Assembly (NCBI GenBank): GCA_950295325.1 | Contig: OX485803.1 | Span: 65,985,554 to 66,049,553 of the forward strand | Source of the DNA: Polytrichum commune | Taxonomy: Eukaryota; Streptophyta; Polytrichopsida; Polytrichales; Polytrichaceae | Length of the DNA: 64,000 nt | Direction: 5' to 3' | In this document: piece by piece, positions 1-12,829 of the stretch | Numbering within the stretch: the stretch's first letter is position 1 | Layout of the letters: each line of letters opens with the position of its first letter | The notes under the pieces: generated by a model | The model's input: only the letters and a program-made list of their open reading frames with translations | The model's database searches: none | What the model was told of the DNA's origin: nothing | Program-made: the position numbers and the translations under genes

Positions 1-1428
1 TAATCGTACTTCGGTGGTGGGGTGCTGGGCTCTGCTTTTGACATCCTCTCCGCTGCCCTCACAAAGCTCCACTTGACAAGAGGGGAGCTGATTACACGTT
101 AATTTCTTTCCACATTACACTACGATGCTATCTGCTGATACAACATCAAGAAACCATCACTTCTTTATATTCTTCCATTCCCCGATTACTACATGAAGAA
201 CTGCAGGCATCGCTAATTTCCCTCGATTTGCCAAGAGCTCCGTGCATTGCATGATGAATATCATACTCAAAGCGAGTTCTCACAGAGATGCTAGTCCTTG
301 CTCGCGGTTATTTACACAGCCAGAGCTCACTTCTCTACGTAAATCAATACATGGCCACTGCTTATGACTACTATTTCGGAATCCGAAGGAGTTTCCTCTA
401 GGTTCCACTATGAATGTGTCGGATCTCCTGAGGGGTTTAATAACCAAAAAAATTACAGGAATTCGAACCAACCTGCAACACCAAAAGGGGACTAAAAGCC
501 CTCTCACTCTGTTTCCCAACTACATATCATGTCTTGCATGCATAACTACGGTCATGGTAATTTCAAGTCGATCAGAGATCACGCCGTTAGAAGCACGTCA
601 ATCTTGCACTGCAAAGTGAGACAGACAGGGTACCGGCTGTGGCATCAATTAGGGTTAAAGAAGCTCTTTAAGACAAGAACCTTCTTGGCCGGGATGTGAA
701 CGTCTTCACGCAATCTTTAAAGTGCTTTTTGTTCATCTTGGAAGAACAACTGATTTGGCAAAGCGGCCTGGAACTAAGTACTTACATGTGAATAAGGTAA
801 CGGCAACAGAATTTATGATGAACTTCCAAATTTACCTATATTAAATGCATTCGATAACTAACAATTGAGCTCCAATATGAGAACTTGGATCTAACTCATA
901 ATTTAAACTTTGCCCACCAGACAGAAATTGGTGGGCAGTAAGTTACTAGACTTGGAACACCTAATATCAGAACTTAGACCAAATGCTTGGGGAGGTTTTA
1001 CACCACTTCATGGGTTGTGCGGCCAGGTTCTCGGTCTGCAACAGACATTCATGCATAAAAAGTACTGCTAATTAACTTGAGCACCCCAAAGACATCATAA
1101 TTTTTTGATGACGCATGGGGTGACCAGCACAGCAGGTGACCCTTCAGTGCTTGACGGCGCCGCTCCCGGGGATCCCAACAACAGCAAGAGCGTCCTCGGG
1201 GGGAAATAAAGAAAGAAAGGAAACAAGGAAAAGTGAGAATAGAGGGAGGGTTGCTTGCTTGATTGCTTCGTAATCAAGATCTCGAATAGCATTGGCAGGA
1301 TTAACCACAGCGATTGCCAATCAACATAGGCCAAGAAATCTATACAATACCGTCTACTGATCTTGAAGGTCAGGCATACAGCATTGCGGAAAGTTATATA
1401 AGTGCAGGTCGTCGTCTTAACCTGCACC
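1..1428. other. 5' flank of the cytochrome c gene, no gene seen
   Basis: No open frame here resembles a known protein; the frames are short and lack splice-supported continuation. The segment probably contains the promoter and untranslated leader of the cytochrome c gene that begins at 1429. A purine-rich stretch on the plus strand lies around 1200-1255. Confidence 0.4.
1394..1402 (+). promoter_or_regulatory. TATA-like motif just upstream of the cytochrome c ATG
   Basis: The motif ttatataag lies about 27-35 bp before the ATG at 1429. If it is the core promoter, the leader would be only a few bases long. A nearby gtgcag could instead be the 3' splice site of a leader intron. Low confidence because AT-rich DNA gives such motifs by chance. 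Confidence 0.25.
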
Positions 1429-4243
1429 ATGGCGTCGTTCGGAGAGGCACCCAAGGGGAACGCCAAGTCCGGAGAAAAGATCTTCAAAACCAAGTGTGCG
1501 CAGTGCCATGCCGTGGAGAAGGCCGGTGGTCACAAGCAAGGTACGTCGATCGTCTTCCATTAATGGCATCATGCAGCATTTATTCTCGCAGATAGAGTTG
1601 CTGCTACATCCGCCAAACATTTCTACTGTCTGCATTGTTCATCATGTCGCGGGGTCGTAATATTATGCGTCTTAGTGGTCAGTGGTAGTAGCATGGCCGT
1701 TGCGGTCTACCTGCTATGAGTTTGTTGATGCTTCATACAAGGGAATAATTGACAGATTATGGACATGTGACTCCACATTTAACCTACTATAATGTCATAA
1801 GACATGGCGGACAGGCGAGTCTCTGAAGGCATGATGAGAACTCGCCGTACGAAATCGTAGTCGGAAAATAGATCGATCACACCATGTCTGGCAGAGAGGT
1901 TTCCCTGCATGCCATTTGAGCGTCCTGGATTGCTTACCGCATTCCCTCCAATGTCAAAGAAATGTATGACCACATATGACTGGTCGATCAAATGGGAAGT
2001 CCGAACAACAGCTAATGCTTTTGATTCCGCGAGAACCTACCGATACATTTCTGCATACAATGTTGAAAGATACAAAGCCGGCTACATAGTGCTGAAGGTC
2101 ATTTTCGCAGTATTAGTGCGTCAGAGCGTGATTACAAGCAGAAGTGGCTGCTGTTCCTTCTGATTCACTTGCCTTTTATGAAAAGATAGAACTCCCAGGG
2201 ATAGCGCTAACACAAAGTGGCCGAAACATTGTGGCTTCAAAGATTGTGCCTGAAAGATTGATCCTAGGTTCCTAACCTGAAGAATCTCAGGCCCTCTTTG
2301 ACTTACTTGAACAAATGATTTTAGCAATGCGTTGGAGCAGTCCAACTATTTCCGCACACAAGGTTGGAGCCCGCGAGTCACGTAAGAAGCATGCCCAATT
2401 TTGATTGATTCACTTTATCAATTTTGTAAGAATTCGATGGAACAGTCAGTCATCTGAACTTTGGGACTAAACAGCGCGGGGCCAGAAGAAGAGATAAAGC
2501 TTTTTTGAGATTATAATTGTCACAAACTGTCTCTCTTCTGTTCACCATGGTCATTGGGTGCACAATGCAATCGCCACTCATGACTGCAACCAATGCCTAT
2601 GAACTACCGAAACAATATAAACTCGCATTGTGACCAAGAAATGTGAACAAATTTCAATCTATAGCCCATCCCTAACTTATCAGATTCTGAGAAAATTAGA
2701 TGAGCTCCCAGAAGATTGGTTGATGTGCTTACAGGCGAGATCAGCGACTCCAAAATGTATGAATTCACATTTGGGTGCAATGTCAATCCCACTTATGCAG
2801 GACCCAATTTGTCCGGACTATTCGGAAGGACGTCAGGTACAGCAGCAGGCTTCTCATTTTCGGCAGCTAACAAGGCGAAGGCGGTCCATTGGAATGAAGA
2901 AACACTCTACGATTATTTGCTCAACCCTAAGAAGGTACGCCATCTGCAGTTCCAAGGGCTCTCTAATTTTTCCTGTCTCAGGCAGAGCGTGCTAAAACCA
3001 ACACCTTGAAATCTTGCATAATAAGTACATTTTGATTATGAGAATGCCCTGTGAACATCATTGCCCCCTACCAATTTTGGGTGAGTTTCACTTCAAGATT
3101 TTGTATTTATTTCAAAACTTTGAGGAAAGAATCATCCAAAAGAAAACTTGCAGTACACTTGATCTCTTTTTTTCTACCTCGAAATTTTTTTAAAAAAAAA
3201 ATCGGTTCATACGGCTACCACATGTATGTCAAGTACCTTAACGTCTTCGTTTAAGGTGATGCTACATGAAAATTAAAAGAGAGAGGACTTGGATATTGAC
3301 ACGGTCATGAACGAAGTTGGTGCTTCATCTTTGAGTTTGTCTAATTATCCTATATGTAATCCCATAGCGGGCATCAAGAGAATTCTCTATGCAAAGATTC
3401 TCAATGTTGGTTAAGTCACAGTTGTGAGTTTCTATTAGGGTATGCGCAATTTGTTACTTCATTTGAGCATTCCCTGGCTATAAATATATATCTACTACAC
3501 TGATTATTCCTCATGAGTGTGTGTGGTACTAATTCCGGAAACACGCACTATATTTCCAAGTCTCACAATTAGTGAGGGCTAAAAAAAATTCTTGAGTGAT
3601 GTTGAATTCGTGAATACATGCTCATTTACCATGCATTTCAAGAAAATTAGTGCATGTTTTAGAGTGACAAAAACTCGATTAGAAACAAATGCTTGTCAAT
3701 GAATACTGCCAAGATGAATAATGTGGTTACTTTCAGAGAAACACGTTGCTAAGCATAGTATTTTCTGTGAATACTTCCTAGGTCTTTTGGTGGCATTAAC
3801 TTCATAATTTCCCACACTCATTATCAGCCCTCCCTCACTAACTAGGGACTAATTGGTTTAATCAATGTAGTTTGGATCCGTGTCCCCGTGCATATGTAGT
3901 AGTGTCTTGAGTCAACTCCACACCGCTCCACTCAACATGTTGTCATCAAACCACCGGTCCTTTTGAAACTATGGAACGGTGACGGTCTCAACGTCCATGT
4001 GCCCTTGTATAGCAAATAGGTCCTAGAGTTGGAACTCAATCGGCTCCAAGGTTTTTTGAGTGAATTGCATAGGTCAATTAACTAGCCATACTTTTGTTAG
4101 CCCATCGTTTGATGTCATGAGCTTGGAGCTAACTCTTTCCTTCACGGTTGCAGTATATTCCGGGCACGAAGATGGTTTTCCCGGGCTTGAAAAAACCGCA
4201 AGACCGGACCGACCTTATTGCCTACCTCAAGAGCTTAACCTGA
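1429..4243 (+). CDS. CYTC: cytochrome c, three coding exons, 111 aa
   Basis: Mobile haem protein of the mitochondrial intermembrane space that carries electrons from complex III to complex IV. Coding exons are 1429-1540, 2801-2934 and 4154-4243; the introns (1260 and 1219 bp) are GT-AG, and the joined frame is 111 codons plus stop. The haem motif CAQCH puts thioether cysteines at 23 and 26 and the axial histidine at 27. The second axial ligand is Met89 in the universally conserved block [11 protein letters not shown], coded at the start of exon 3. The eight-residue N-terminal extension before the [10 protein letters not shown] block is typical of plant rather than animal cytochrome c. Length matches the family (111-114 aa). 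Residues such as [10 protein letters not shown] and AVHW diverge from flowering-plant forms, which fits a non-seed plant. Identity is essentially certain; only the untranslated ends are unknown. Confidence 0.97.
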
Positions 4244-7200
4244 ACTTTGATCGACAATGCCCACAATATAATATGTTCACATCGAAACCAAGACATTTTT
4301 GTTTGATTACTACTGACTCATATGAGATATGTGATGTTGACCACACCTATTCATCAAGTGGAAGTCTAGAAGTGTCGTTAGGAATTGGATCGAAAAGGAG
4401 TTATATGTGGCCGACACTACAGCTTCTATTCATTTTGTACATGGTTGCAGTATCAGTCTATGTTTGGGGAAAACCGACAGCTAGTTCATTATCAGCCGAT
4501 GGATTTCTCCTCATGGCCGGTCCAAATTTCCAACCATCGGATGGCAATCCGATTGTAATTTCAATCCTCCGGCAATTAGCCGATGGACCAGAAAATGTCC
4601 CGGAAATGTAGCCAATTTTTCTTGTGAGTTACTGGATTTTAGCCGGAAGCATCCAGAGCGCTATTTATCTGGGGCATCTGATGATGCACTTGAGGAAGTA
4701 CCCTAAACCTTAAACTTTTTGAATTATGCAACCTTTCCATGACCAAATCCAATTGCTTCTATGAAGAATTGGGGGACCCTTGGCCTTCAAGTGGTGAAGG
4801 CATTGCTAGGTTCAATTCCTGCCAAGGATATTAACTCTTCAAATTTAAAGTTTTGAACATGCCTTTCTTTTCACTTTTTCAAGATTTTGTACTAAGAAAT
4901 GATTTCTAATAACTTTTCATACATTTTTTAAACAATTAGTGCCGATATGAATTCCATTTAATTGGATATTGACCAATGAAAATATGAAAATATAGGCAAT
5001 TGGCCGATTGATTTTACAAAAGACGGGCTCTTGCCGATGTAAATTGGAAAAAGTCCGACCCTTCATAGCAACTACTGGCAATTAGCCACTAAGGCTTCAA
5101 AAACTTCCCGAACTCTGGTATCAGTAGCAAGGTAGATATATGGTGCCAAAACCGCCACTTTTAGCTCCCACCCAAGATATTCTAATGCTATTCTTTCCCA
5201 TAAAAGCTAATTGGTTCTTGCTAGCCATGGCAGGGGATTTCAAAGCGTGTCTTGTTTGAATGTTGTGTGCAAAACGTTGTCGGTGTTGTTCAAAGCAAGG
5301 TTGGCAGTTGACTCCATACCAACACATGATTATGATGTTAATAAAGGTGGTGCACGTTCTCAAAATCGATGTGTGTCTATTGTGGATGTTGTGGAATTTT
5401 GAGGATGTTAGTTTTAGCACCATGTACCTTATTCACGTTTCACTGAGACTTGTGTTGAAAGTGGCAACTTCCTTTTTCTTCTTCCAAACACGTCCAATGT
5501 TAATGGTTCCAATGAAATGATGACTAGGAAGCATTTCTCAACCGTGCTAGGCTGTTCTGTTAACCTATCACTAGTGCCAAACGATGTCTAAATGTTGATG
5601 TTCTTATGCTCGACAAAAATCTTGAGCCTTTAGTCTAAATATGGGAGGAGGGTGATAACGTGGGGTGCACCCTTCAATGCATGTGGAACCATACGTGAGT
5701 GCACATGAGGGGGTCTTATGGAGACAATCATGTACAAAAGGTGTTGTGAAATGTGTAGATTTACATATATGGATAGTGTGAGATGTTTATGCATATTGTG
5801 AGATGTATAGATTTACTTATGCACGGGGGCTTAACATGCCCAAGATAAAATGTAACAGTATGGTAGGGCTTAGGGACCTTAATTATTATTCTTCATAAAT
5901 GAATGAACATGGCATATAAAAATTTTCAACATAGCAAAATGTTCATTAGGCATTCATTCATGGCGTATGTACATGGAGGGAGGTTGTTGAACTTATGGCT
6001 AGAGGGGAAACATGATCTCAACTATTGTGAAAGTGAATAGGATGCGAACTACCTTGTGACCACACAAAAAATTGTACAGATGGGTGCAAGCACAATCAAG
6101 TACACAACTCCATTACCCTGCATAGGTTTAAGTGAAAGTGATTCAAACTATATACTAACTTTGAATTTTGTGAAGGAAAAAATTATAAACATTTGAGACA
6201 ACGCATTGATCTACAAAGCCAAGCAATTTATGTTGACGAAAAACAATTTAAGAAAAGTCTACATGTTTTAGAAGACGGTGCAAATAGTGTGCAAGTAGAT
6301 ATTTTGACATGTAATTGTCTAAAATTTGTGTAAAATATGATTAAATTACATTAAATTGATTTTTTGGTACATTTTTTTGTTATGGTGCCCTCAAGTTTAT
6401 AATGAATTCAAGGATTTTATTTTATTTTTTAATAATCCAACTTCAAACTATTTAAGGCCATGAAATCTACGTCCAAAACCAAATTTAGCCATTATCTTTT
6501 GAGCAATACTTTTCATGATATTTTTTGAAGATCTCATCTTGATATTCTATAATGGAGTACCTAACATCATAGAGGGCGCCATAAAAGAAAACCAATTAAA
6601 ACAACACTTTGCTATTACTTTTAGGCGTTCAACTGGAGCACTATTCTATAAACTTGACCGTGCTTGCTCCCTTCTACGATATATGCATAAATTTATTTTC
6701 CTAGACCAAATTACTCTTGTATACTTCTACTACCCTCTTTATATAAAGTTTTTTTTCCATATACATAACTCCACCTATATAACCTTGCTACAAATGCATG
6801 CACATTGCTAAGCATTGATGAGAACAACAACTATACATAGTGGTGTTGTGATAAATATATGCAATAAAATTGGAGTCAAAACTCTCAAGATTATATTAAG
6901 AAAAATTCCATAGAAAATTGACAAGTTTCAATCAAAACAATACAAATTTACTATGTATAGTAATGTATCAACAAAGGGGAATGTCAGTTCGTTCTTGACT
7001 TTAAAAATCTCTTGTGAACAACTATCTTTTCGTATTGGAATGGGATCATTGTCATTGACAAGACAATTTCATGAGGAAAACAATTATATGTATTGTGACC
7101 TTCCTAGCACCTTCCTTTTGAATGAATTTGCCTTCAAGAGTCATTCATAAGCCCAAAACAGTCCTCTTGGGAAGTTTACGGTTAAAACTTATTGTTTTTG

Positions 7201-8280
7201 GAGCTGATTAGAAACAATTACCAGATGAATATTGAACACTCAAAGATATTGGAAGTCTCCTTTGTGAGTGTGGACTAATCCACATCCACCAACATTGAAG
7301 GTGCGGTGACACTTTCAATATTCCGTGTGTATATTTCCGTGTGTATATTTCAATACACCCTATGTTGAAATATTTGACATGATGTTCACAAGGCATGCAC
7401 TTGATATGCATCTTAGATGTATATCACGTCAAAGCTACAAGTCAAAAAAAAAACGATCTTGTTCACTACCATAGGACCTTCTCAAATTATGGACTTTGCT
7501 TACCGAAACTGCATCTATTTTCTTGCCACACCAACTTTTTCCACATGTTCTACCAACCATTATGTGACATGTGGCACCTTCAGTCAAGAAACTACTTATT
7601 TTGGTGCCGAAACTAAGAGGGTTCCATGGTATAGATAGGTCATGCAATTTCTTAATGCCCTCTTCGCATCATTTCCAAATGACGTGGTGGGTTGATGATG
7701 TACATCCACCCATGGTCCTTAAAATCCTCAACAAGTTCACTATAACCTTACAGCATGAAGGGTCTCAATATACGGCCAAGTACACAATCTATATGGGCCT
7801 CCGAAAATCCAAAAATCATATGTTATATATTTATGGGTTTGAAACCTTAATTTATATCAAAAAATAAATGTTTAGAAGGGGAAAAAATTAATATTTGACA
7901 TTTGTGATCAAAATATGACATATGTATCTACATCCAAAGGGTATCCAAGCTGCGTATTTGAACTCAAGTCTTCAAGATCATCAAGATATTCAATTGATTT
8001 AAAAAGCGCACTTAAAGACATGTTAACTTAAGATAAGATTATTGTTGACACAATATATGTATGAAAAGGGAACTTGTACAAACAATTTACTAAATTTACA
8101 TCAAAGGAGATATCACTTGGAAATATACCATGGGGATCAATTGTCAAGGTTTCCACTCTAAGAATGTTTTACCCTTTCCTCAGGTTATGTAGGCATTTAG
8201 GGGTTAAATTCGGTAACTTGAAGGTCATCCACGATATTTGGATGATACATTGTCATCTTGGTGAGGGATGAACCTCATTC
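4244..8280. other. AT-rich intergenic DNA downstream of cytochrome c
   Basis: The first few hundred bases are probably the 3' untranslated region of cytochrome c. No recognisable coding region follows. The frames are short and the base composition is AT-rich throughout. A small direct duplication of about 15 bp (ccgtgtgtatatttc) occurs near 7323-7351. I see no element with clear terminal repeats here. Confidence 0.5.
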
Positions 8281-9475
8281 GTTGAGCATTTGAAAGAACG
8301 AAGTGTAAGCCAGTCCACAGCAGTTCATCGTCCCCGCGCGCACCTTCACTCTTTCTCTCTCTCGATCGCTCAGAGCGTCTGGTTTAGGTTTTGACTGCTA
8401 TTACCGCATATGCGAATGATGTAGTGACATTATATTCAGACTGCAACGATTTGGACCTCCAAGTTGGAGATGTGTGAGAAATCTGCTGCAATCAGTACAT
8501 AGGATTCTCTGAAGTCGAGGATTTATTAGCCTGGTGGAGCGAAGTTGCTGCAGGTTCTGACTCCAGCGCTACGTCTTAGCCTTGGAGATAAATACAAGAA
8601 AGCACTTTGCATCGCCATAATAATTCTCGTACCATGCCGCTTGCAAGCTTTGACGGCTTGTGATTGTATACAGGTTCGTTAAATTGATTTGCGGCTCTTT
8701 GACAGTCTTCCAAATTCAGCGATCGCATTGTTGTAATTTAACCTTGTTGTAAAAAGCTCGGGGAGAAGTACGAAGTTCAGCAGCACTGTGGACTGGAACT
8801 GGAGACTTTAGTCCAACTGATCGAGGTTGCTTAAAATTCAAGAAATATTGCATATTTCGGGCGCAGCAACGTCTCAGATGCTTACTTGGTTAACCAGGTC
8901 AAGTCGTCTATGTAGGTTCTGATATTTATGATCTGTCTGAGTTGCACCGACGGAGACTTTTGCTTTTGGCAGCTGAAAACACTCCGGTTAAGAGGTCAAG
9001 AATTTCACGTGCGTATTAATTGATTCCATCTTCAAACTCTGATCTCCTTACATTGACCTCCGATTACACTCTGCCTCCTTAAGTAATTACTGAGTTTAGG
9101 GAAGGTGGTTGTGCAGATTGGATGCTAATCTCAAACTGACGCTATTATGTGCTCCATCTTTCGGGGACTAAGCACGTGTCTATCTCCTGAATATCAGGTG
9201 GCTGCAACCGTGGAGATATTGACCGTCTTCTGGTTTCCATTCTCAGGAGTTCAATAACTTCTTATACAGCTCTCTCAGCACCAGCTATACAGTGCAATCA
9301 CTTTGTAGCTAACTTCTTGCCGTGCTATTTGCGAGGTTCTTGATGTTGCACTTATAACTCGACCGTTGTCTCTTGTATTTCAGACAAGGATAGCAACAAG
9401 GACTTTCGAGGTTCCTTATAAGCTTTCTTTCATCTGCATATATAAGGGCTGGTTGTTCAGAGAAGTAGCTATACA
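8281..9475 (+). promoter_or_regulatory. probable promoter and 5' leader region of the SPIRAL1-like gene
   Basis: A CT-rich segment (about 8345-8375) followed by less AT-rich DNA precedes the SPIRAL1-like ATG at 9476. The sequence ggttgttcag at 9450-9459 follows a pyrimidine-rich tract and would serve as a 3' splice site, so a leader intron is plausible. A TATA-like atatataag lies at 9437-9445. No coding frame is supported in this interval. Confidence 0.35.
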
Positions 9476-11457
9476 ATGGGGAGAGGCGTGAGCAGCGGTG
9501 GAGGGAAAAGCTCCCTTGGATACTTGTTTGGATCGGACGTCCCTCCTCGGGCCCGGCCAAACAATAGAGCTCCAGCCTCTGTGCAACCTCAGCAATCTGC
9601 GGACATGAGACGCCAGGATAAAATGGAGAAGCCGGCTGCGGGAAAGGTGTACGACGATGGCGGCGGCACATCTCTAGATATGTCTGTAGGTGGTAATAAT
9701 ACATTAATGGGACGGAACAACAACAATTACTATCGCGCGGATGGCCAGAACTCTGGCAACTTCATCACGGTAAGTCTTCTTGCGTACATCAGCTCATTAT
9801 CCATGAGAATAATTGCGTCGCAGTCAGTCTGGTCAGGCGAAAGCTATCTTCAGAATCAGCATAAGTCTTTCACAGTTGTAATGTTCCAAAGGGCGTGGAC
9901 TACAAGAACGTTTCAATGATGGTGCGTACTTGGGGTTGGAATACGATCGAACATTAATTGCGCCTGTAGCAAAGTCTTCTTCACGCAAAAGGTTGATGCT
10001 CTTTGTTGTTCTCGTTCTTTACAACTTCTTGCAGTAGCTGCCTGACGCTTTGCTGTCCCAATAACTACTTGGAATGTTGAGTATTCCGGGATTACATGAT
10101 AGTAGGGAGAAAAAGTGCTGAGGTAACGAGCTGTACAAACTTCACAGACCACTCTAACTTTGTCTCGTTTTCCGTTCTATTTCCCACACATACATGTTGC
10201 GAAGCTTGTTGAGAGCTGCTTGAGTTTATGATGTGAAAGGATTGTTGTATTCCATCATATATCTTGGCTGTTTTTATATCTTACGGACAAGGCAAGTTGG
10301 AATTTAAACTTTTGGAATGCTTTGATGAAATGTACATGAAATCCTCTCACCCGCTTACCAAAGCTAAAAGCACCTATAATGGGCACTTTGTGTGCTTGAG
10401 ACCCTGAATATGTATAAAGTATTTCAGAAAGAAAATTTGAGAAAATAGAAAAATCACAAGGAGGCCTATGGACTTGAATTCATCAAATTTTGAGAGATTT
10501 GTGCATCTTGATATAATTTATGAAAGTAAAGATTCTTTTGCAACTCAAATACCGTAGCACCATAGCTAGGTCGTGCACCTCAAAACGAATATTTATTTAT
10601 TTTTTGAAAAATAAGGTTCGTCAACTAAAAATATAATTTATGAAATTTCGTTAGTCCTATGATTTAAAATAATTTAAGTCGTTTTTTTTTTTTGGTAAGG
10701 TCCAGTAGTACTAGAAGTAGGTTATTGTTTTATTCATTCATTTGTGGCAACTTCTTGGCCTTAAACCTAAGTATCCACCTTAACCTTACTTAGTGTGGCG
10801 CTTGTTTGTCTTTGCACAGTGTATGTGTTAGGTCTTTTGTATGTATTTGCACTTTGACATGAGTGTGTGTTAGAAATGGCACCAAAACAACGACGGGTTG
10901 ATTTTTATTTTTTTTATCCCTATTTGCAAGGAGGAGAGGGAGATGGATATAGAAAGAGAGCTTGCCGCTTTGAGTGAGCAGGGCACCAAGCCATTAACAC
11001 GTTTGCATGCAACCTCGTATAGCGCATTGACATGGTTGGAGCTTAGAAGATTCTAAAATTTACATTAAATAGTTTTTTCCTAATGTAATTTTTCACTTAT
11101 TCATTTATTTGGGTTCATAATTTAAAAAAAAAAAAAAAACAGTTTTTGATTTGGGAATTATTTTTGCACGAACGAGCTATGGTGCTACGGTAGTGACCTA
11201 GCCCCTCCCCACCCCCCAAAGTGGACAGTGTTGAGCATTAATATTTTTTCTCTTTTAACAAATGAGCTGCTTTTTTTGTTGTCCGAATAATATAAAGTGT
11301 TCATATTGAAATAACATGTACCTTGGGACAAGTCACTGACGGAATTGGGCACTTCTACTTTATGTGTGTGTCTGTATAACAGGACCGGCCGTCAACTAAG
11401 GTGCACGCTGCTCCAGGTGGAGGTTCGTCACTAGGATACCTGTTCGGTGGCACCTAA
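9476..11457 (+). CDS. SP1L: SPIRAL1-like microtubule-associated protein, two coding exons, 122 aa
   Basis: SPIRAL1 family proteins are small plant-specific proteins that bind cortical microtubules and control anisotropic cell growth. Coding exons are 9476-9769 (98 codons) and 11383-11457 (24 codons plus stop), joined by a GT-AG intron in phase 0. The two diagnostic repeats are both present: the N-terminal MGRGVSSGGGKSSLGYLFG-type block (residues 1-19) and the C-terminal PGGGSSLGYLFG block at the very end. The middle is a low-complexity linker rich in Asn, Gly, Gln and charged residues. Length agrees with the 110-130 aa usual for the family. The intron (1613 bp) holds a MITE-like element. The start is the first ATG giving the conserved N-terminus. 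The gene is convergent with MKK3, whose stop lies 1.4 kb downstream. Confidence 0.95.
10550..11192. mobile_element. MITE-like element inside the SPIRAL1-like intron
   Basis: Inverted ends: TACCGTAGCACCATAGCT at 10550 and its near-exact reverse complement ending at 11192 (agctatggtgctacggta), with similarity extending into TCGTGCA. The 643-bp interior is AT-rich and non-coding. I could not find a convincing target-site duplication, so the superfamily is unassigned. It sits wholly within the intron. Confidence 0.65.
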
Positions 11458-12829
11458 TTGTGTAGGATTCACCAGGGCCCTCAGAAATGCTCCGGTCATC
11501 ATCCCCAGCACACGAAGAGGCGAGAATTTTCATGTGGCATTGACAAACCTGCATTGTCATGACCACTTTGCTTGTGGTTGTTTTCATATACTTGTATCTC
11601 TCAGGCGTGCTGGCAGCGACAATGATTTCATCTTGTGCAAGCAGGCGACAATAAGAAGTTGAGGTGTTCGTCTGTTAGAGCAGGCATCTTGGATGGTCGA
11701 TACAATAACAAAAACTCTCTGCATTTTACTTTACATGTCAGTCTAGTTGAGAACGCCAACACTAGTAGTTCCAACGTCCATGTTCATTTCAAGAAACTTC
11801 CTCTACTTGTCAATAATTTGTGCAGTCCAAAGATAGGTCTCTCTTTATCTATCAATCTGTGAGTGTATACAGGAAATAGCACGTAGTGAACTTCACTTCC
11901 TACTTCAACCATCTTATTTTTCAAGCCCTTTCATAGTCAATCGGGTTGCTGGTATGCCATCTAGCAATCTGGCAAGAATGTGATAAAGAAACTACACGGT
12001 TTACTTCACACACTGTGACGGTCCTTTTTGTCATAGAGGAAATAAATGAGCAATAATTTCTCTTCTGTTCATTTACAACAGTTTGGGAGCGTTCTACCAA
12101 CTGACACACATGTACAACCTTCCCTCTGTGTGGATGTGCTTCATTAGGCCCTAGAATCATGTAGAAGAGTGTTTCCAACACACCCAGGTATCATCTCCAG
12201 CTCACTTTCAGAAGGCGGGCGAGAAGACGATGATGGCTCCAGTGGTTTGAGTAGGTACTTCCTCACCACCAATTGGCACTCCGGCTGATTTTGATTGAAT
12301 ATGTACATCACAGGAATCTGTTCTTTTCATTCCAGTTCATTAGAGCTCCGAGTACTCCAGACTGCTGAACCAAGAGTGTTTCTCGGGTGCTCCTTTCTCC
12401 CCAAATCTGTACACCACTTACTAACCCTCGTCACAGCTCTTGAGATCGACATGGGCAAAAATTCCAGTGAGCCTTTTGCAATGACAGTACCATTCTGCGA
12501 GGACAATCTAGGAAAGATATCACTTTAAGGAGGATTTGTATCAACAAAAGTGTGGTGATGGTTTCCAGAGAAGGGAAGGGGAGGAGGGGGAGAAGAAGGA
12601 AGAAGAAAACATATGGTCAAAAAAGGTTCAACGAGACTTGCGCCTTGGCCAAGAGCCGCATAACTAGACCTAACAGTAGGACACTATCGATTTCCTTGAG
12701 CAAACTAGACATTTCACTTCTCATGCTCACAGAAGCCCCACGCTCAAGATATTGGTGCCCACGGGATTGTCCACAATGGTTGCGAGAAGAACCTCGTCGC
12801 CGACGGATCCTCAACCAGTTCAAGCACTG
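11458..12829. other. convergent intergenic region between SP1L and MKK3 3' ends
   Basis: Contains the 3' untranslated regions of the two convergent genes. There is a purine-rich stretch around 12565-12610. No additional coding region or transposon ends are recognised. Confidence 0.5.
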
